The notes under the pieces are model-generated. The model made no database searches and was not told where the DNA came from. It was given only the letters and a program-made list of their open reading frames with translations. A DNA stretch of 23,689 nucleotides from Bacteroidales bacterium (GTDB lineage Bacteria > Bacteroidota > Bacteroidia > Bacteroidales > Bacteroidaceae), in contig SFEP01000038.1 of NCBI GenBank assembly GCA_004557185.1, positions 1 to 23,689 of the forward strand, given 5' to 3'. Shown here in pieces: positions 13,735 through 20,835 of this stretch (positions are counted from its first letter, which is position 1; each line of letters starts with the position of its first letter). Made by a program: the position numbers and the translations under genes.

Positions 13735-16323
13735 TCACACCTCTTCGCCTACTTCTGCGGGCTGGTCATCGGCAGCGGGCTGCTCGGCAACGGTTGCCGT
13801 AGTATCTGCGCCTTCAGTGTCAGGCTGCAGGGGCTGTGCGTTAGGGTCGACTTCGGTGTTTTCGTCCTCGTCATCCTCGTCAGCGCTCACCTTGCACACG
13901 CTCGAAATCACGTCGCCGCGCTTCTTGAGGTCGATGAGCTGCACGCCCTGCGTGGCGCGGCCCTGCACCTTCACCTCGTTCAGGCGCAGACGGATGGTAA
14001 TGCCGCTGCGGTTAATGATCATGAGGTCCTCGTCGTCGCGCACGGCCTTGATGGCAACCACCTTGCCCGTCTTCTCAGTCACTTCAAGCGTTTTCACACC
14101 TTTGCCGCCGCGATTGGTGATGCGGTAGTCGGCCACGGCGCTGCGTTTGCCATAGCCGTTTTCGCTCACCACGAGCACGGTTTCCTGTTCGGGGTCGTTC
14201 ACGCAAATCATGCCCGTTACCACGTCCTCGCCGTCCTCGTCAAGGCGTATGCCGCGCACGCCGGTTGCCGTACGTCCCATGGGGCGCACCGTTTCTTCGT
14301 TGAAGCGGATGGCGCGGCCGTTGCGGTTGGCTATGATGATTTCGTCGTGGCCATTAGTCAGTTCTACGCTCACCACGCGGTCGTCGTCGTTGATATGGAT
14401 GGCCGACACACCATTGGCACGCGGACGGGAATAGTCGCTCAGGCACGTCTTCTTGATCACGCCTCTCTGGGTGCAGAAGATGACGTAGTGGCTTTCGCAG
14501 AACTCGGCGTCGCCCAACTTGCGTATGTTGAGGCAGGCGTTCACAGCGTCGTCGGGCATAATGTTGAGCATGTTCTGTATGGCACGGCCCTTGGCGTTCT
14601 TCGCGCCCTCGGGAATGTCGTACACCTTGAGCCAGTAGCAGCGTCCCTTGGCGGTGAAGAAGAGCATGGTGTTGTGCATCGTGGCGGGATAGATGTACTC
14701 AATGAAGTCAGCATCGCGGGCAGCGGCTCCCTTTGAGCCTACGCCACGGCGGCCCTGTGCCTTGAACTCGGCCAGCGACGTGCGCTTGATGTAGCCAAGG
14801 TGCGAAATGGTAATGACCACCTCGTCGTTAGCATAGAAGTCTTCGGGATTGAACTCGTTGGCAGCGAGACAGATTTCGGTGCGGCGTTCGTCGCCGAAGC
14901 GCTCCTTGCACTCCAGCAGTTCGTCCTTCATCACCTTGTGGCAAAGTGCCTCGTCGCTGAGAATCTGCTCGTAGTAGGCTATCTTGCGTTCCAGCTCCTC
15001 ATACTCGGCATGCAGTTTCTCCTGCTGTATGTTGGTCAGCTGACTCAAACGCATATCTACAATGGCCTTGGCCTGCACGTCGTCGAGCGAGAAGCGTTCC
15101 TTGAGGTTGGCAGTAGCCTCCTGCGGTGTGCGTGAGGAACGGATGATGTGCACCACTTCGTCTATGTTGTCGCTGGCAATGATAAGACCCTCTAAGATGT
15201 GGGCACGTTCTTCGGCCTTGCGCTTGTCATACTGCGTGCGGCGTATCACCACCTCGTGGCGGTGGTTCACAAAGTGACGGATGCAGTCCTTGAGCGTGAG
15301 CAGACGGGGACGGCCCTTGACGAGCGCGATGCAGTTTACGGCAAACGACGTCTGCAGCGCCGTCATCTTGAAGAGTTTGTTGAGCACCACATTGGCGTTG
15401 GCCTCGCGCTTCACATCGATAACGATGCGCATACCGTCGCGGTCGCTCTCATCGTTGATGTTGGAGATGCCGTCAATCTTCTTTTCGTTCACCAGCGAGG
15501 CGATGCTCTTGATGAGTTCGGCCTTGTTCACGCCATAGGGTATCTCAGTCACCACGATGGTATCGTGCTGGGCGCTGCTTTCTATCTCGGTGCGGGCGCG
15601 CATCACTACGCGGCCGCGGCCTGTTTCGTAAGCGCTCTTCACGCCCTGCATACCCATGATGTAGCCGCCCGTAGGGAAGTCGGGGGCCTTGACATACTGC
15701 ATGAGTTCCTCAATGCTGATGTCGGGGTTGTCGATGTAGGCCACGCAGCCGTCAATCACTTCACCCAGGTTGTGCGTGGGCACATTGGTAGCCATACCAA
15801 CGGCAATACCGCTGGCACCGTTCACCAGGAAGTTGGGAATGAGCGTGGGCATCACCTTGGGCTCGTCGAGGGTGTTGTCGAAGTTGCGGTCCATGTCTAC
15901 GGTTTCCTTGTCCAGGTCCTGCATCATGGCCTCGCCCACCTGCGAGAGTCGTGCCTCGGTGTAACGCATGGCAGCGGCGGAGTCGCCGTCCATCGAACCG
16001 AAGTTTCCTTGTCCCTCTACCAAGGGATAGCGCATATTCCAGTCCTGCGCCATGCGCACCAGGGCGCCGTACACCGAACTGTCGCCGTGCGGGTGGTACT
16101 TACCGAGTACGTCACCCACGATACGTGCGCTCTTACGTGTCGGTTTGTCGTGCGTAATGCCGAGTCCCATCATGCCGTACAGGATGCGGCGGTGCACGGG
16201 CTTGAAGCCGTCGCGCACATCGGGCAGGGCGCGGGCCACAATTACCGACATGGAGTAGTCAATATAAGAGGACTTCATTTCTTCCTCTATATTGACCTTA
16301 ATAATTCTGTCTGCGTCTATCAT
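13735..16323 (-). CDS. gyrA: DNA gyrase subunit A
   Basis: 862 residues. GyrA carries the DNA-cleaving tyrosine and works as A2B2 with GyrB (not in this window) to introduce negative supercoils. The breakage-reunion domain starts at MIDADRIIKVNIEEEMKSSYIDYSMSVIVARALPDVRDG. The active-site Tyr is Y121 in MRYTEARLS. The quinolone region reads HPHGDSSVYGALVRMAQ, giving Ser82 and Gly86 (E. coli 83 and 87). The C-terminal beta-pinwheel carries a GyrA-box-like QGRRGVGSKG at 523-532, which supports GyrA over ParC. The last 50 or so residues are an acidic, Pro/Ala/Thr-rich tail (EDDEDENTEVD ...). It is probably transcribed from the candidate promoter near 16430, with the downstream TPR gene in the same unit. 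Confidence 0.96.
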   Translation of the reverse strand: MIDADRIIKVNIEEEMKSSYIDYSMSVIVARALPDVRDGFKPVHRRILYGMMGLGITHDKPTRKSARIVGDVLGKYHPHGDSSVYGALVRMAQDWNMRYPLVEGQGNFGSMDGDSAAAMRYTEARLSQVGEAMMQDLDKETVDMDRNFDNTLDEPKVMPTLIPNFLVNGASGIAVGMATNVPTHNLGEVIDGCVAYIDNPDISIEELMQYVKAPDFPTGGYIMGMQGVKSAYETGRGRVVMRARTEIESSAQHDTIVVTEIPYGVNKAELIKSIASLVNEKKIDGISNINDESDRDGMRIVIDVKREANANVVLNKLFKMTALQTSFAVNCIALVKGRPRLLTLKDCIRHFVNHRHEVVIRRTQYDKRKAEERAHILEGLIIASDNIDEVVHIIRSSRTPQEATANLKERFSLDDVQAKAIVDMRLSQLTNIQQEKLHAEYEELERKIAYYEQILSDEALCHKVMKDELLECKERFGDERRTEICLAANEFNPEDFYANDEVVITISHLGYIKRTSLAEFKAQGRRGVGSKGAAARDADFIEYIYPATMHNTMLFFTAKGRCYWLKVYDIPEGAKNAKGRAIQNMLNIMPDDAVNACLNIRKLGDAEFCESHYVIFCTQRGVIKKTCLSDYSRPRANGVSAIHINDDDRVVSVELTNGHDEIIIANRNGRAIRFNEETVRPMGRTATGVRGIRLDEDGEDVVTGMICVNDPEQETVLVVSENGYGKRSAVADYRITNRGGKGVKTLEVTEKTGKVVAIKAVRDDEDLMIINRSGITIRLRLNEVKVQGRATQGVQLIDLKKRGDVISSVCKVSADEDDEDENTEVDPNAQPLQPDTEGADTTATVAEQPAADDQPAEVGEEV

Positions 16324-16357
16324 TATGCGTTATTGAATAAATAGTTTTCTTGTTTGT

Positions 16358-16418
16358 CTGGCACGTGGCTGCCTGACGATGGCCTGACGATGGCCTGCTC
16401 ATGGGCAACTGGCACGTG
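16358..16418. repeat. Direct repeats in the gyrA leader
   Basis: CTGGCACGTG occurs at 16358-16367 and again at 16409-16418, each containing the palindrome CACGTG. Between them GCCTGACGATG is repeated in tandem (16371-16381 and 16382-16392) and followed by a partial third copy. They lie between the candidate -7 element and the gyrA start, so they would be in the 5' untranslated RNA or near the transcription start. Possible regulator sites; function unknown. Confidence 0.5.
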
Positions 16419-16429
16419 TAAAACAGTTG

Positions 16430-16437
16430 CAAAGGTA
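16430..16437 (-). promoter_or_regulatory. Candidate gyrA -7 promoter element
   Basis: Minus-strand TACCTTTG matches the Bacteroidetes -7 consensus TAnnTTTG exactly and lies 107 bp before the gyrA start. No TTTG box is seen at 19-21 bp further upstream; the nearest is about 37 bp away. The identical octamer serves the aconitase promoter on the other strand. Confidence 0.5.
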
Positions 16438-16486
16438 GTGCTTTTCTTTTACTTTTACTTCTTCGCCGTGATTTCAAAAGGTACCG

Positions 16487-16511
16487 AAACGCTCAAAAAT
16501 AGCGTTTTTTT
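16487..16511 (+). terminator. Terminator-like hairpin on the plus strand
   Basis: AAACGCT (16487-16493) pairs with AGCGTTT (16501-16507) around a 7-base A-rich loop, and the run of T continues to 16511. This is a compact intrinsic terminator in plus orientation. All flanking genes read the other way, so what it would stop is unclear: perhaps an antisense RNA rising from the gyrA leader. Confidence 0.55.
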
Positions 16512-16724
16512 GCGTTCTAAGCGATTTTTACCAGTCTGGTCGAGTGTTACGCAACGGCCCCCGAGGCATGCTGCCGATGCTGGCAGATGGCAAAACTTTT
16601 ACATGTCTGGGCTGTTTTTTACCTCCATACGCCAGTCATCGTCCTTGCCTCCCTGCATCCGATAGGAAGCCCTGCATTCCCAGTTCTAAAAGGCAAGTAA
16701 CCATGCTCCTAAGGGGCTTCATAC

Positions 16725-16856
16725 GTTGCCACGGGCCCATAACAACATTGCCACGGGGCCATAACAACGTTGCCACGGGCCCATAACAACGTTGCCACGG
16801 GGCCATAACAACGTTGCCACGGGGCCGTAACAACGTTGCCACGGGGCCGTGGCAAC
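16725..16856 (-). repeat. Six tandem 22-bp palindromic repeats (possible hairpin-array RNA)
   Basis: Six contiguous 22-bp units start at 16725, 16747, 16769, 16791, 16813 and 16835. On the plus strand each has a left arm GTTGCCACGG (ATTGCCACGG in unit 2), a two-base centre GG or GC, and a right arm: CCATAACAAC in units 1-4, CCGTAACAAC in unit 5, CCGTGGCAAC in unit 6. Unit 6 is a perfect inverted repeat. On the minus strand, the direction of queE and gyrA, all six arms pair along their full 10 bp if G-U pairs are allowed: none in unit 6, two in unit 5, three in units 1, 3 and 4, four in unit 2. On the plus strand the same positions are A-C mismatches. The units are contiguous without spacers, so this is not CRISPR. 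Confidence 0.9.
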
Positions 16857-16861
16857 GCAGC

Positions 16862-16893
16862 ACAAGGCACTTGACATCGGGAACGTGCCTTGT
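16862..16893. repeat. 9-bp inverted repeat flanking the tandem array
   Basis: ACAAGGCAC (16862-16870) and GTGCCTTGT (16885-16893) form a perfect 9-bp stem with a 14-base loop, five bases from the end of the tandem array. There is no T-run on either side, so it is unlikely to be a simple terminator. It may be part of the same structured RNA as the array. Confidence 0.6.
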
Positions 16894-16917
16894 AAGCACA
16901 GATACAGGCCGACTCTT

Positions 16918-16934
16918 TTCCTTATCTTATATAG
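16918..16934 (+). repeat. CTCCTTAT-TATATA motif, diverged copy in the queE-gyrA gap
   Basis: TTCCTTATCTTATATAG on the plus strand, a looser match to the recurrent word seen at 10887, 18121 and 20778, again in the same orientation. Confidence 0.3.
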
Positions 16935-17022
16935 GATTATTGTCCTTTCCCTGTGTGTGCTTCATGCGGGCACCGCTTTTTGTCCCCTGCTATCGTGCGT
17001 AAGGTACACACGGCGGGGCATA

Positions 17023-17081
17023 GAAAAAGGTGGTGAAACGCGGTTCCGTGGTACAGGAAGGGACGTTTCACCACCTTTTTC
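17023..17081 (-). terminator. 18-bp perfect inverted repeat after queE, probable terminator
   Basis: GAAAAAGGTGGTGAAACG (17023-17040) pairs perfectly with its reverse complement at 17064-17081 across a 23-base loop, which itself holds a TTCC/GGAA mini-stem. On the minus strand the stem begins 24 bases past the queE stop and its 3' arm ends in TTTTTC, so it can act as terminator of queDE. Being symmetric, it could also stop plus-strand transcripts. The arm is longer than usual for a terminator. Confidence 0.72.
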
Positions 17082-17105
17082 ATGGTAGATGCCGAAGGAC
17101 TGACT

Positions 17106-17690
17106 TCAGCGTATGCCGAGGTATTTGTGGGTTTGCAACGACAAGCGCCAGGCAGGATGCTGCAGGCAGTAGTCTATGGTGGCGCGCAGCGCTTCGGCCG
17201 TACGGGCAGGGTCGCCGTCGTAGGCACAGGGCTGCACAAAGCGGTGGCGCGCGGATATGTGACTGTAGTCGGGCAACGGCTGGCCGGTGTAGACGCATTT
17301 CAGTTCGTCGCAACGGGTGAGCACCACGCGGGCCGCCTCAGCCGGCACAAAGGCGTCTTTGGGCGAGAGGGTCACCCAGTCCACACCGTCGGGCAGCGCG
17401 TGGGTGCCGTTGGTTTCCACCGCCACGTATTTTCCCTCAGCATGCAGCTTGCTGACGAGCGAGTCCGTGAGTTGCAGCGCGGGTTCGCCACCCGTGATGA
17501 CCACGTGGCGCGCGGGATAGCGGGCGGCGGCCTGCACGATTTCGCTCTCGGTCATGTCGTGCCCTTCGTGGTGCTGCGTGTCGCAAAAGGGGCAGCGAAG
17601 GTTACAGCCCGACAGGCGAATAAAAATGGCAGGAGTGCCTGTGTAGTAGCCTTCGCCCTGAAGCGAATAGAAGATTTCGTTGACTTTCAT
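17106..17690 (-). CDS. queE: 7-carboxy-7-deazaguanine synthase (radical SAM)
   Basis: 194 residues from the ATG at 17690, which gives the family start MKVNEIFYSLQGEG. An ATG 13 codons earlier would overlap queD. QueE is a radical SAM enzyme that rearranges 6-carboxy-tetrahydropterin into 7-carboxy-7-deazaguanine, the ring-forming step of queuosine precursor synthesis. The [4Fe-4S] cluster ligands are in the C-x3-C-x2-C motif C29, C33, C36 (GCNLRCPFCDTQ). GGEPALQ is the SAM-binding GGEP motif, and VETNGTHALP and LSPKD are conserved substrate-site blocks. It follows queD after 19 bp and the two form an operon. QueC and QueF are not in the window. Confidence 0.95.
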   Translation of the reverse strand: MKVNEIFYSLQGEGYYTGTPAIFIRLSGCNLRCPFCDTQHHEGHDMTESEIVQAAARYPARHVVITGGEPALQLTDSLVSKLHAEGKYVAVETNGTHALPDGVDWVTLSPKDAFVPAEAARVVLTRCDELKCVYTGQPLPDYSHISARHRFVQPCAYDGDPARTAEALRATIDYCLQHPAWRLSLQTHKYLGIR

Positions 17691-17709
17691 GACTGGCGGC
17701 TGGGAAGGG

Positions 17710-18063
17710 TCAGAAGCACACGTGTTCAAAACCTGGCTTCACGTAGGCAGCCACATTGCCCTCCGACTCTTGGAAGGTCACCTTGTAGCACTGCGGCACC
17801 TGGTCGCAGAGCCAGCGCGCCAGGTTCTCGGCCGTGGGGTTGAAGTCGAACACGTCGTTCAGGCATTTGTGGTCTAATTTCTCCTGCACCATCTGCTTGA
17901 TGTGTGTGAAATCCATCACCATGCCCTGGTCGTTCAGGCTTTCGGCGCAGCAGTACAAGGTGATAACGCCGTTGTGGCCGTGCAGGTTGCGGCACTTGCT
18001 GGTATAATCGAGGCTCAACTGGTGCGCATAGGCCACCTCAATGCGTTTGGTAATGTAATACAT
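17710..18063 (-). CDS. queD: 6-carboxy-5,6,7,8-tetrahydropterin synthase
   Basis: 117 residues. QueD, a PTPS-fold zinc enzyme, makes 6-carboxy-tetrahydropterin from 7,8-dihydroneopterin triphosphate, the substrate of QueE next door. Zinc ligands are H14 (VAYAHQL), H28 and H30 (C24-x3-HGH), and C24 is the likely catalytic cysteine. PTAENLARWL and the ESEGN block near the C-terminus, with its glutamate for pterin binding, complete the signature. The length is typical of the short bacterial QueD. It is the first gene of the leftward queDE unit, divergent from the aconitase operon across a 421-bp gap. I saw no clear preQ1 riboswitch in its leader. Confidence 0.95.
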   Translation of the reverse strand: MYYITKRIEVAYAHQLSLDYTSKCRNLHGHNGVITLYCCAESLNDQGMVMDFTHIKQMVQEKLDHKCLNDVFDFNPTAENLARWLCDQVPQCYKVTFQESEGNVAAYVKPGFEHVCF

Positions 18064-18120
18064 GGGGTTTGTCGGTTTGCTTGTGCGGCGGAGCGGTATG
18101 GAGGCGGCTTGCAGCCTTTA

Positions 18121-18136
18121 CTCCTTATTATATATA
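18121..18136 (+). repeat. CTCCTTAT-TATATA motif, copy in the queD leader
   Basis: CTCCTTATTATATATA on the plus strand. For queD it would lie in the transcribed leader, between the -7 candidate and the start codon. Same orientation as the other copies. Confidence 0.45.
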
Positions 18137-18160
18137 CGCCCGCCTTGGTTTTTGTGCGGG

Positions 18161-18168
18161 CAAAGTTA
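18161..18168 (-). promoter_or_regulatory. Candidate queD -7 promoter element
   Basis: Minus-strand TAACTTTG matches TAnnTTTG and lies about 98 bp before the queD start. No TTTG box is visible at the preferred distance upstream, so the call is moderate. Confidence 0.45.
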
Positions 18169-18341
18169 AGGCTTTTTCGTGAAGTAGCGCGATGCGGCCC
18201 AGTTGCAACGTGGGCGGCTCACGAACGGCAAGCCACCGTCACATTGCGCATAAACCCGCACCTTTTCTTCATTATTTATTCATAACAGCCCATCAAACAC
18301 GCATAAAGAAATACGAATAGCGGCATTTGCTTGCATTTTGT

Positions 18342-18372
18342 TTTGTTAAATAGCGTAATAGTCCTACCTTTG
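18342..18372 (+). promoter_or_regulatory. Bacteroidetes -33/-7 promoter of the aconitase operon
   Basis: TTTG at 18342-18345, a 19-bp spacer, then TACCTTTG at 18365-18372: a complete match to the Bacteroidetes primary-sigma promoter (TTTG, 19-21 bp, TAnnTTTG). Transcription would start near 18379, leaving a leader of roughly 105 bases before the ATG at 18485. It is the best promoter in the window and suggests strong constitutive capacity. Confidence 0.8.
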
Positions 18373-18484
18373 CGCTTGAAACAGTATGCAAGTGGCCCAC
18401 TGTTTTCTTCGGCACACTTGCACACCTCGGCCCCAAGGAACAGGGCTACCGAACCTGACAGACACAAAAACAAACTTTATACCC

Positions 18485-20731
18485 ATGCTCTACAACGAAG
18501 CTATGCTGCGTGCCTTCTACGCAGCCTATACAGCCAAAGTGCAGGCCGCCCGCCACGCCGTGGGCCGCCCACTGACGTATGCCGAGAAGGTGCTCTTTAC
18601 CCATGCCACCACCCTGCCCCCACATGGCGGCTGGAAACGCGGCAGCGACTACGCGCTCTTCCACCCCGACAGGGTGTGCATGCAGGACGCTACGGCGCAG
18701 ATGGCCATTCTGCAGTTTATGAACGCAGGACGCTCCACCTCTGCCGTGCCTGCCACAGTGCACTGCGACCACCTGATACAGGCGTACCGCGGCGCGGAGG
18801 CTGACTTGGACAAGGCGTGCCAAACGAACCGCGAGGTGTACAACTTCCTGCAGTCGGCCTCGGCGCGCTACGGCTTTGGCTTTTGGGCTCCCGGTGCCGG
18901 CATCATCCACCAAGTGGTGCTTGAAAACTACGCTTTCCCCGGCGGCATGATGGTGGGCACCGACAGCCACACGCCCAACGCCGGCGGTTTGGGCATGGCT
19001 GCTATAGGCGTGGGCGGCGCCGATGCCGTCGACGTGATGGTGGGCACGCCCTGGGAACTGAAAGTGCCTCGTCTCATCGGCGTAAGGCTGCGCGGCAGGA
19101 TGTCGGGCTGGACGTCGCCCAAGGACGTAATACTGGCCCTGGCCGGCCGCCTCACCGTGAAGGGCGGCACGAACGCCATCATCGAATACTTCGGCGAGGG
19201 CACGGCCACACTGTCGGCCACGGGCAAGGCCACCATCTGCAACATGGGTGCCGAGGTGGGCGCCACCACGTCGATGTTCCCCTTCGACGGGCACACGGCT
19301 TCCTTCCTCGAGGCTACGGGCCGCGCCGCCGTGGCAGCGTGGGCACAGGGCGTAGCTGCCGACCTCTGCGCCGACCCAGAAGTAGAAGCCGAACCGCAGC
19401 GCTTCTACGACGAAGTGATTGAAATAGACCTCGCCGCCTTGCAGCCGCATGTGAACGGCCCCTTCACGCCCGACGCGGCCTGCACCGTGGCCGACATGCC
19501 ACAGCGCGTGCAGGCCGAAGGCTTCCCGACCGCCGTGGAGGCCGTGCTCATAGGGTCGTGCACCAACTCCTCCTATCAGGACATGGCACGCGCAGCCTCG
19601 GTGGTCAAGGCCTTGCGCGCTGAGGGCCACGCACTGCAGGCGCAGCTCATCGTGTGTCCCGGCTCGGCCCTTATCCGCGCCACGGCAGAGCGCGACGGTT
19701 TGCTGCAGACCTTCCGCGAGGCCGGCGCCGTCATCATGACAAATGCCTGCGGCCCCTGCATCGGGCAGTGGAAGCGCGAAACCGACGACCCGCTGCGCCG
19801 CAACAGCATCGTCACCTCCTTCAACCGCAACTTTGCCAAGCGTGCCGACGGCAACCCGAACACGCACGCTTTCATCACCTCGCCTGAGGTTGCCGTGGGC
19901 TACGCTTTTACGGGCACATTGCTGGAACATCCCTCCTTCACGCCGTCGTGGCAAACCGTACTGCCGCAGGGCGACGCGCTGCCCGTTAAGGGCTACGCCG
20001 CCGAAGCTGCCGAGGTGGAGGCGCTACTGCCACCCTTGCAGCAGGAGCCCGACAGCGCGGTGCAGGTGGTCATTGAGCCCAACAGCGAACGCTTGCAACG
20101 CCTCGCGCCCTTTGCACCGTGGGACGGCCACGACTTCACCCGTCTGCCGCTGCTCATCAAGGTGCAGGGTAAATGCACTACCGACCACATATCGATGGCA
20201 GGCCCCTGGCTGCGTTACCGCGGACATCTGCAAAACATCTCGCGCAACATGCTGCTTGGCGCGCTCAACGCCTTCACGGGCACGACGGGCACGGTGACCG
20301 ATGCGCTGACCGGGCAGGACGTGGAAGTGTGGCAGGCTGCTGCCGACTACCGCGATGCCGGCACGGGAAGCATCATCGTGGCAGAGGACAACTACGGCGA
20401 GGGCTCGAGCCGCGAGCACGCTGCCATGGAGCCGCGCTACCTGGGGGTACGCGTGGTGCTGGCGAAGAGTTTTGCCCGCATTCACGAAACGAACCTCAAA
20501 AAGCAGGGCGTGCTGGCGCTGACCTTTGCACAACCGTCCGACTACGACCTGGTGCGCAACGGCGACACGCTGAGCGTGGCATGTAGCACCCTGCAGCCCG
20601 GCTGCCCCGTGACCGTCACGCTGCACCACGCCGACGGCAGCACCGAGAGCATCCTGGCGCAGCACACCTACAACGAGGCGCAGATAGCATGGTTCAAGGC
20701 CGGCAGCGCATTAGGTGCCATGCAGGCCTGA
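18485..20731 (+). CDS. Aconitate hydratase (mitochondrial-like aconitase)
   Basis: 748 residues from the ATG at 18485 (MLYNEAMLRAFYAAY), preceded by an A-rich leader typical of Bacteroidetes starts; an upstream ATG at 18386 lies almost at the transcription start. The enzyme isomerises citrate to isocitrate through a [4Fe-4S] cluster. Cluster ligands are C359 (IGSCTNSS), C422 and C425 (NACGPCIG), one residue off the numbering of mature mitochondrial aconitase. VHCDHLI, MMVGTDSHTPNAGGLG and SFNRNFAKRADGNP are substrate and cluster contacts. The swivel domain carries AEDNYGEGSSREHAAMEPRYLG and KSFARIHETNLKKQG. Length and motifs match the mitochondrial-like aconitase described in Bacteroides fragilis. 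It leads the operon with icd and citrate synthase. Codons are strongly C/G-ending. Confidence 0.95.
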   Translation: MLYNEAMLRAFYAAYTAKVQAARHAVGRPLTYAEKVLFTHATTLPPHGGWKRGSDYALFHPDRVCMQDATAQMAILQFMNAGRSTSAVPATVHCDHLIQAYRGAEADLDKACQTNREVYNFLQSASARYGFGFWAPGAGIIHQVVLENYAFPGGMMVGTDSHTPNAGGLGMAAIGVGGADAVDVMVGTPWELKVPRLIGVRLRGRMSGWTSPKDVILALAGRLTVKGGTNAIIEYFGEGTATLSATGKATICNMGAEVGATTSMFPFDGHTASFLEATGRAAVAAWAQGVAADLCADPEVEAEPQRFYDEVIEIDLAALQPHVNGPFTPDAACTVADMPQRVQAEGFPTAVEAVLIGSCTNSSYQDMARAASVVKALRAEGHALQAQLIVCPGSALIRATAERDGLLQTFREAGAVIMTNACGPCIGQWKRETDDPLRRNSIVTSFNRNFAKRADGNPNTHAFITSPEVAVGYAFTGTLLEHPSFTPSWQTVLPQGDALPVKGYAAEAAEVEALLPPLQQEPDSAVQVVIEPNSERLQRLAPFAPWDGHDFTRLPLLIKVQGKCTTDHISMAGPWLRYRGHLQNISRNMLLGALNAFTGTTGTVTDALTGQDVEVWQAAADYRDAGTGSIIVAEDNYGEGSSREHAAMEPRYLGVRVVLAKSFARIHETNLKKQGVLALTFAQPSDYDLVRNGDTLSVACSTLQPGCPVTVTLHHADGSTESILAQHTYNEAQIAWFKAGSALGAMQA

Positions 20732-20777
20732 GGCGGCGCCGCGCTCTCCTTGGATATAGACCGATAGCGCACAGGCT

Positions 20778-20826
20778 CTCCTTATTTATATATAGCACGC
20801 ATACCCCTTATCATTATATATAGCAC
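20778..20826 (+). repeat. Two direct copies of the CTCCTTAT-TATATA motif before icd
   Basis: TTATATATAGCAC occurs at 20786-20798 and 20814-20826, 28 bp apart, each preceded by a CYCCTTAT word (20778 and 20804). The second copy ends 9 bp before the icd ATG. In this GC-rich operon they form an unusually AT-rich patch that may keep the icd start free of structure or mark a processing or binding site. Confidence 0.6.
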
Positions 20827-20835
20827 AACCACACC

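Larger units (their letters stand above)
16324..17105. other. 780-bp structured intergenic region between queE and gyrA
   Basis: No credible protein gene is present; the short ORFs on both strands are translations of the tandem repeats or of promoter DNA. From gyrA outward it holds short direct repeats, a candidate -7 element, a plus-oriented terminator-like hairpin, a non-descript stretch (about 16512-16724), six 22-bp palindromic repeats, a 9-bp hairpin and an 18-bp inverted repeat just after queE. These are listed separately. Confidence 0.75.
18064..18484. other. Divergent control region between queD and the aconitase operon
   Basis: 421 bp without a gene. It holds a -7 candidate for queD (18161-18168), a full -33/-7 promoter for aconitase (18342-18372), one CTCCTTAT-TATATA motif (18121-18136), and about 105 bases of aconitase leader. 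The middle (18170-18330) shows no strong palindrome. An in-frame ATG at 18386 in the leader was not taken as the aconitase start because the protein family begins near 18485. Confidence 0.75.

Noticed and set aside
15199..16344. 381-codon open frame antisense to gyrA
   Set aside because: Same cause: it mirrors the codon pattern of gyrA and has no recognisable motif or start signal.
16725..16856. CRISPR array
   Set aside because: Units are contiguous 22-mers without spacers, and no cas gene is nearby.
16636..16899. 87-codon minus-strand frame with a repeating 22-residue pattern through the tandem array
   Set aside because: Its periodicity simply reflects 22-bp units read three at a time, and other frames on both strands are open too. 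No start context or family support; I treat it as translated repeat DNA.
18064..18160. preQ1 riboswitch before queD
   Set aside because: I could not find the short stem plus A-rich tail arrangement of preQ1-I or a convincing class II or III fold; only an AT-rich patch and small stems are present.
18386..18484. N-terminal extension of aconitase from the ATG at 18386
   Set aside because: It begins only about 7 bases after the predicted transcription start and encodes a stretch unlike any aconitase; the family start fits 18485.
18446..19954. 502-codon open frame antisense to aconitase
   Set aside because: Composition is Val/Gly/His-rich with no domain, and it lies opposite a gene with full catalytic signatures. 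High GC and codon bias leave the opposite frame open.
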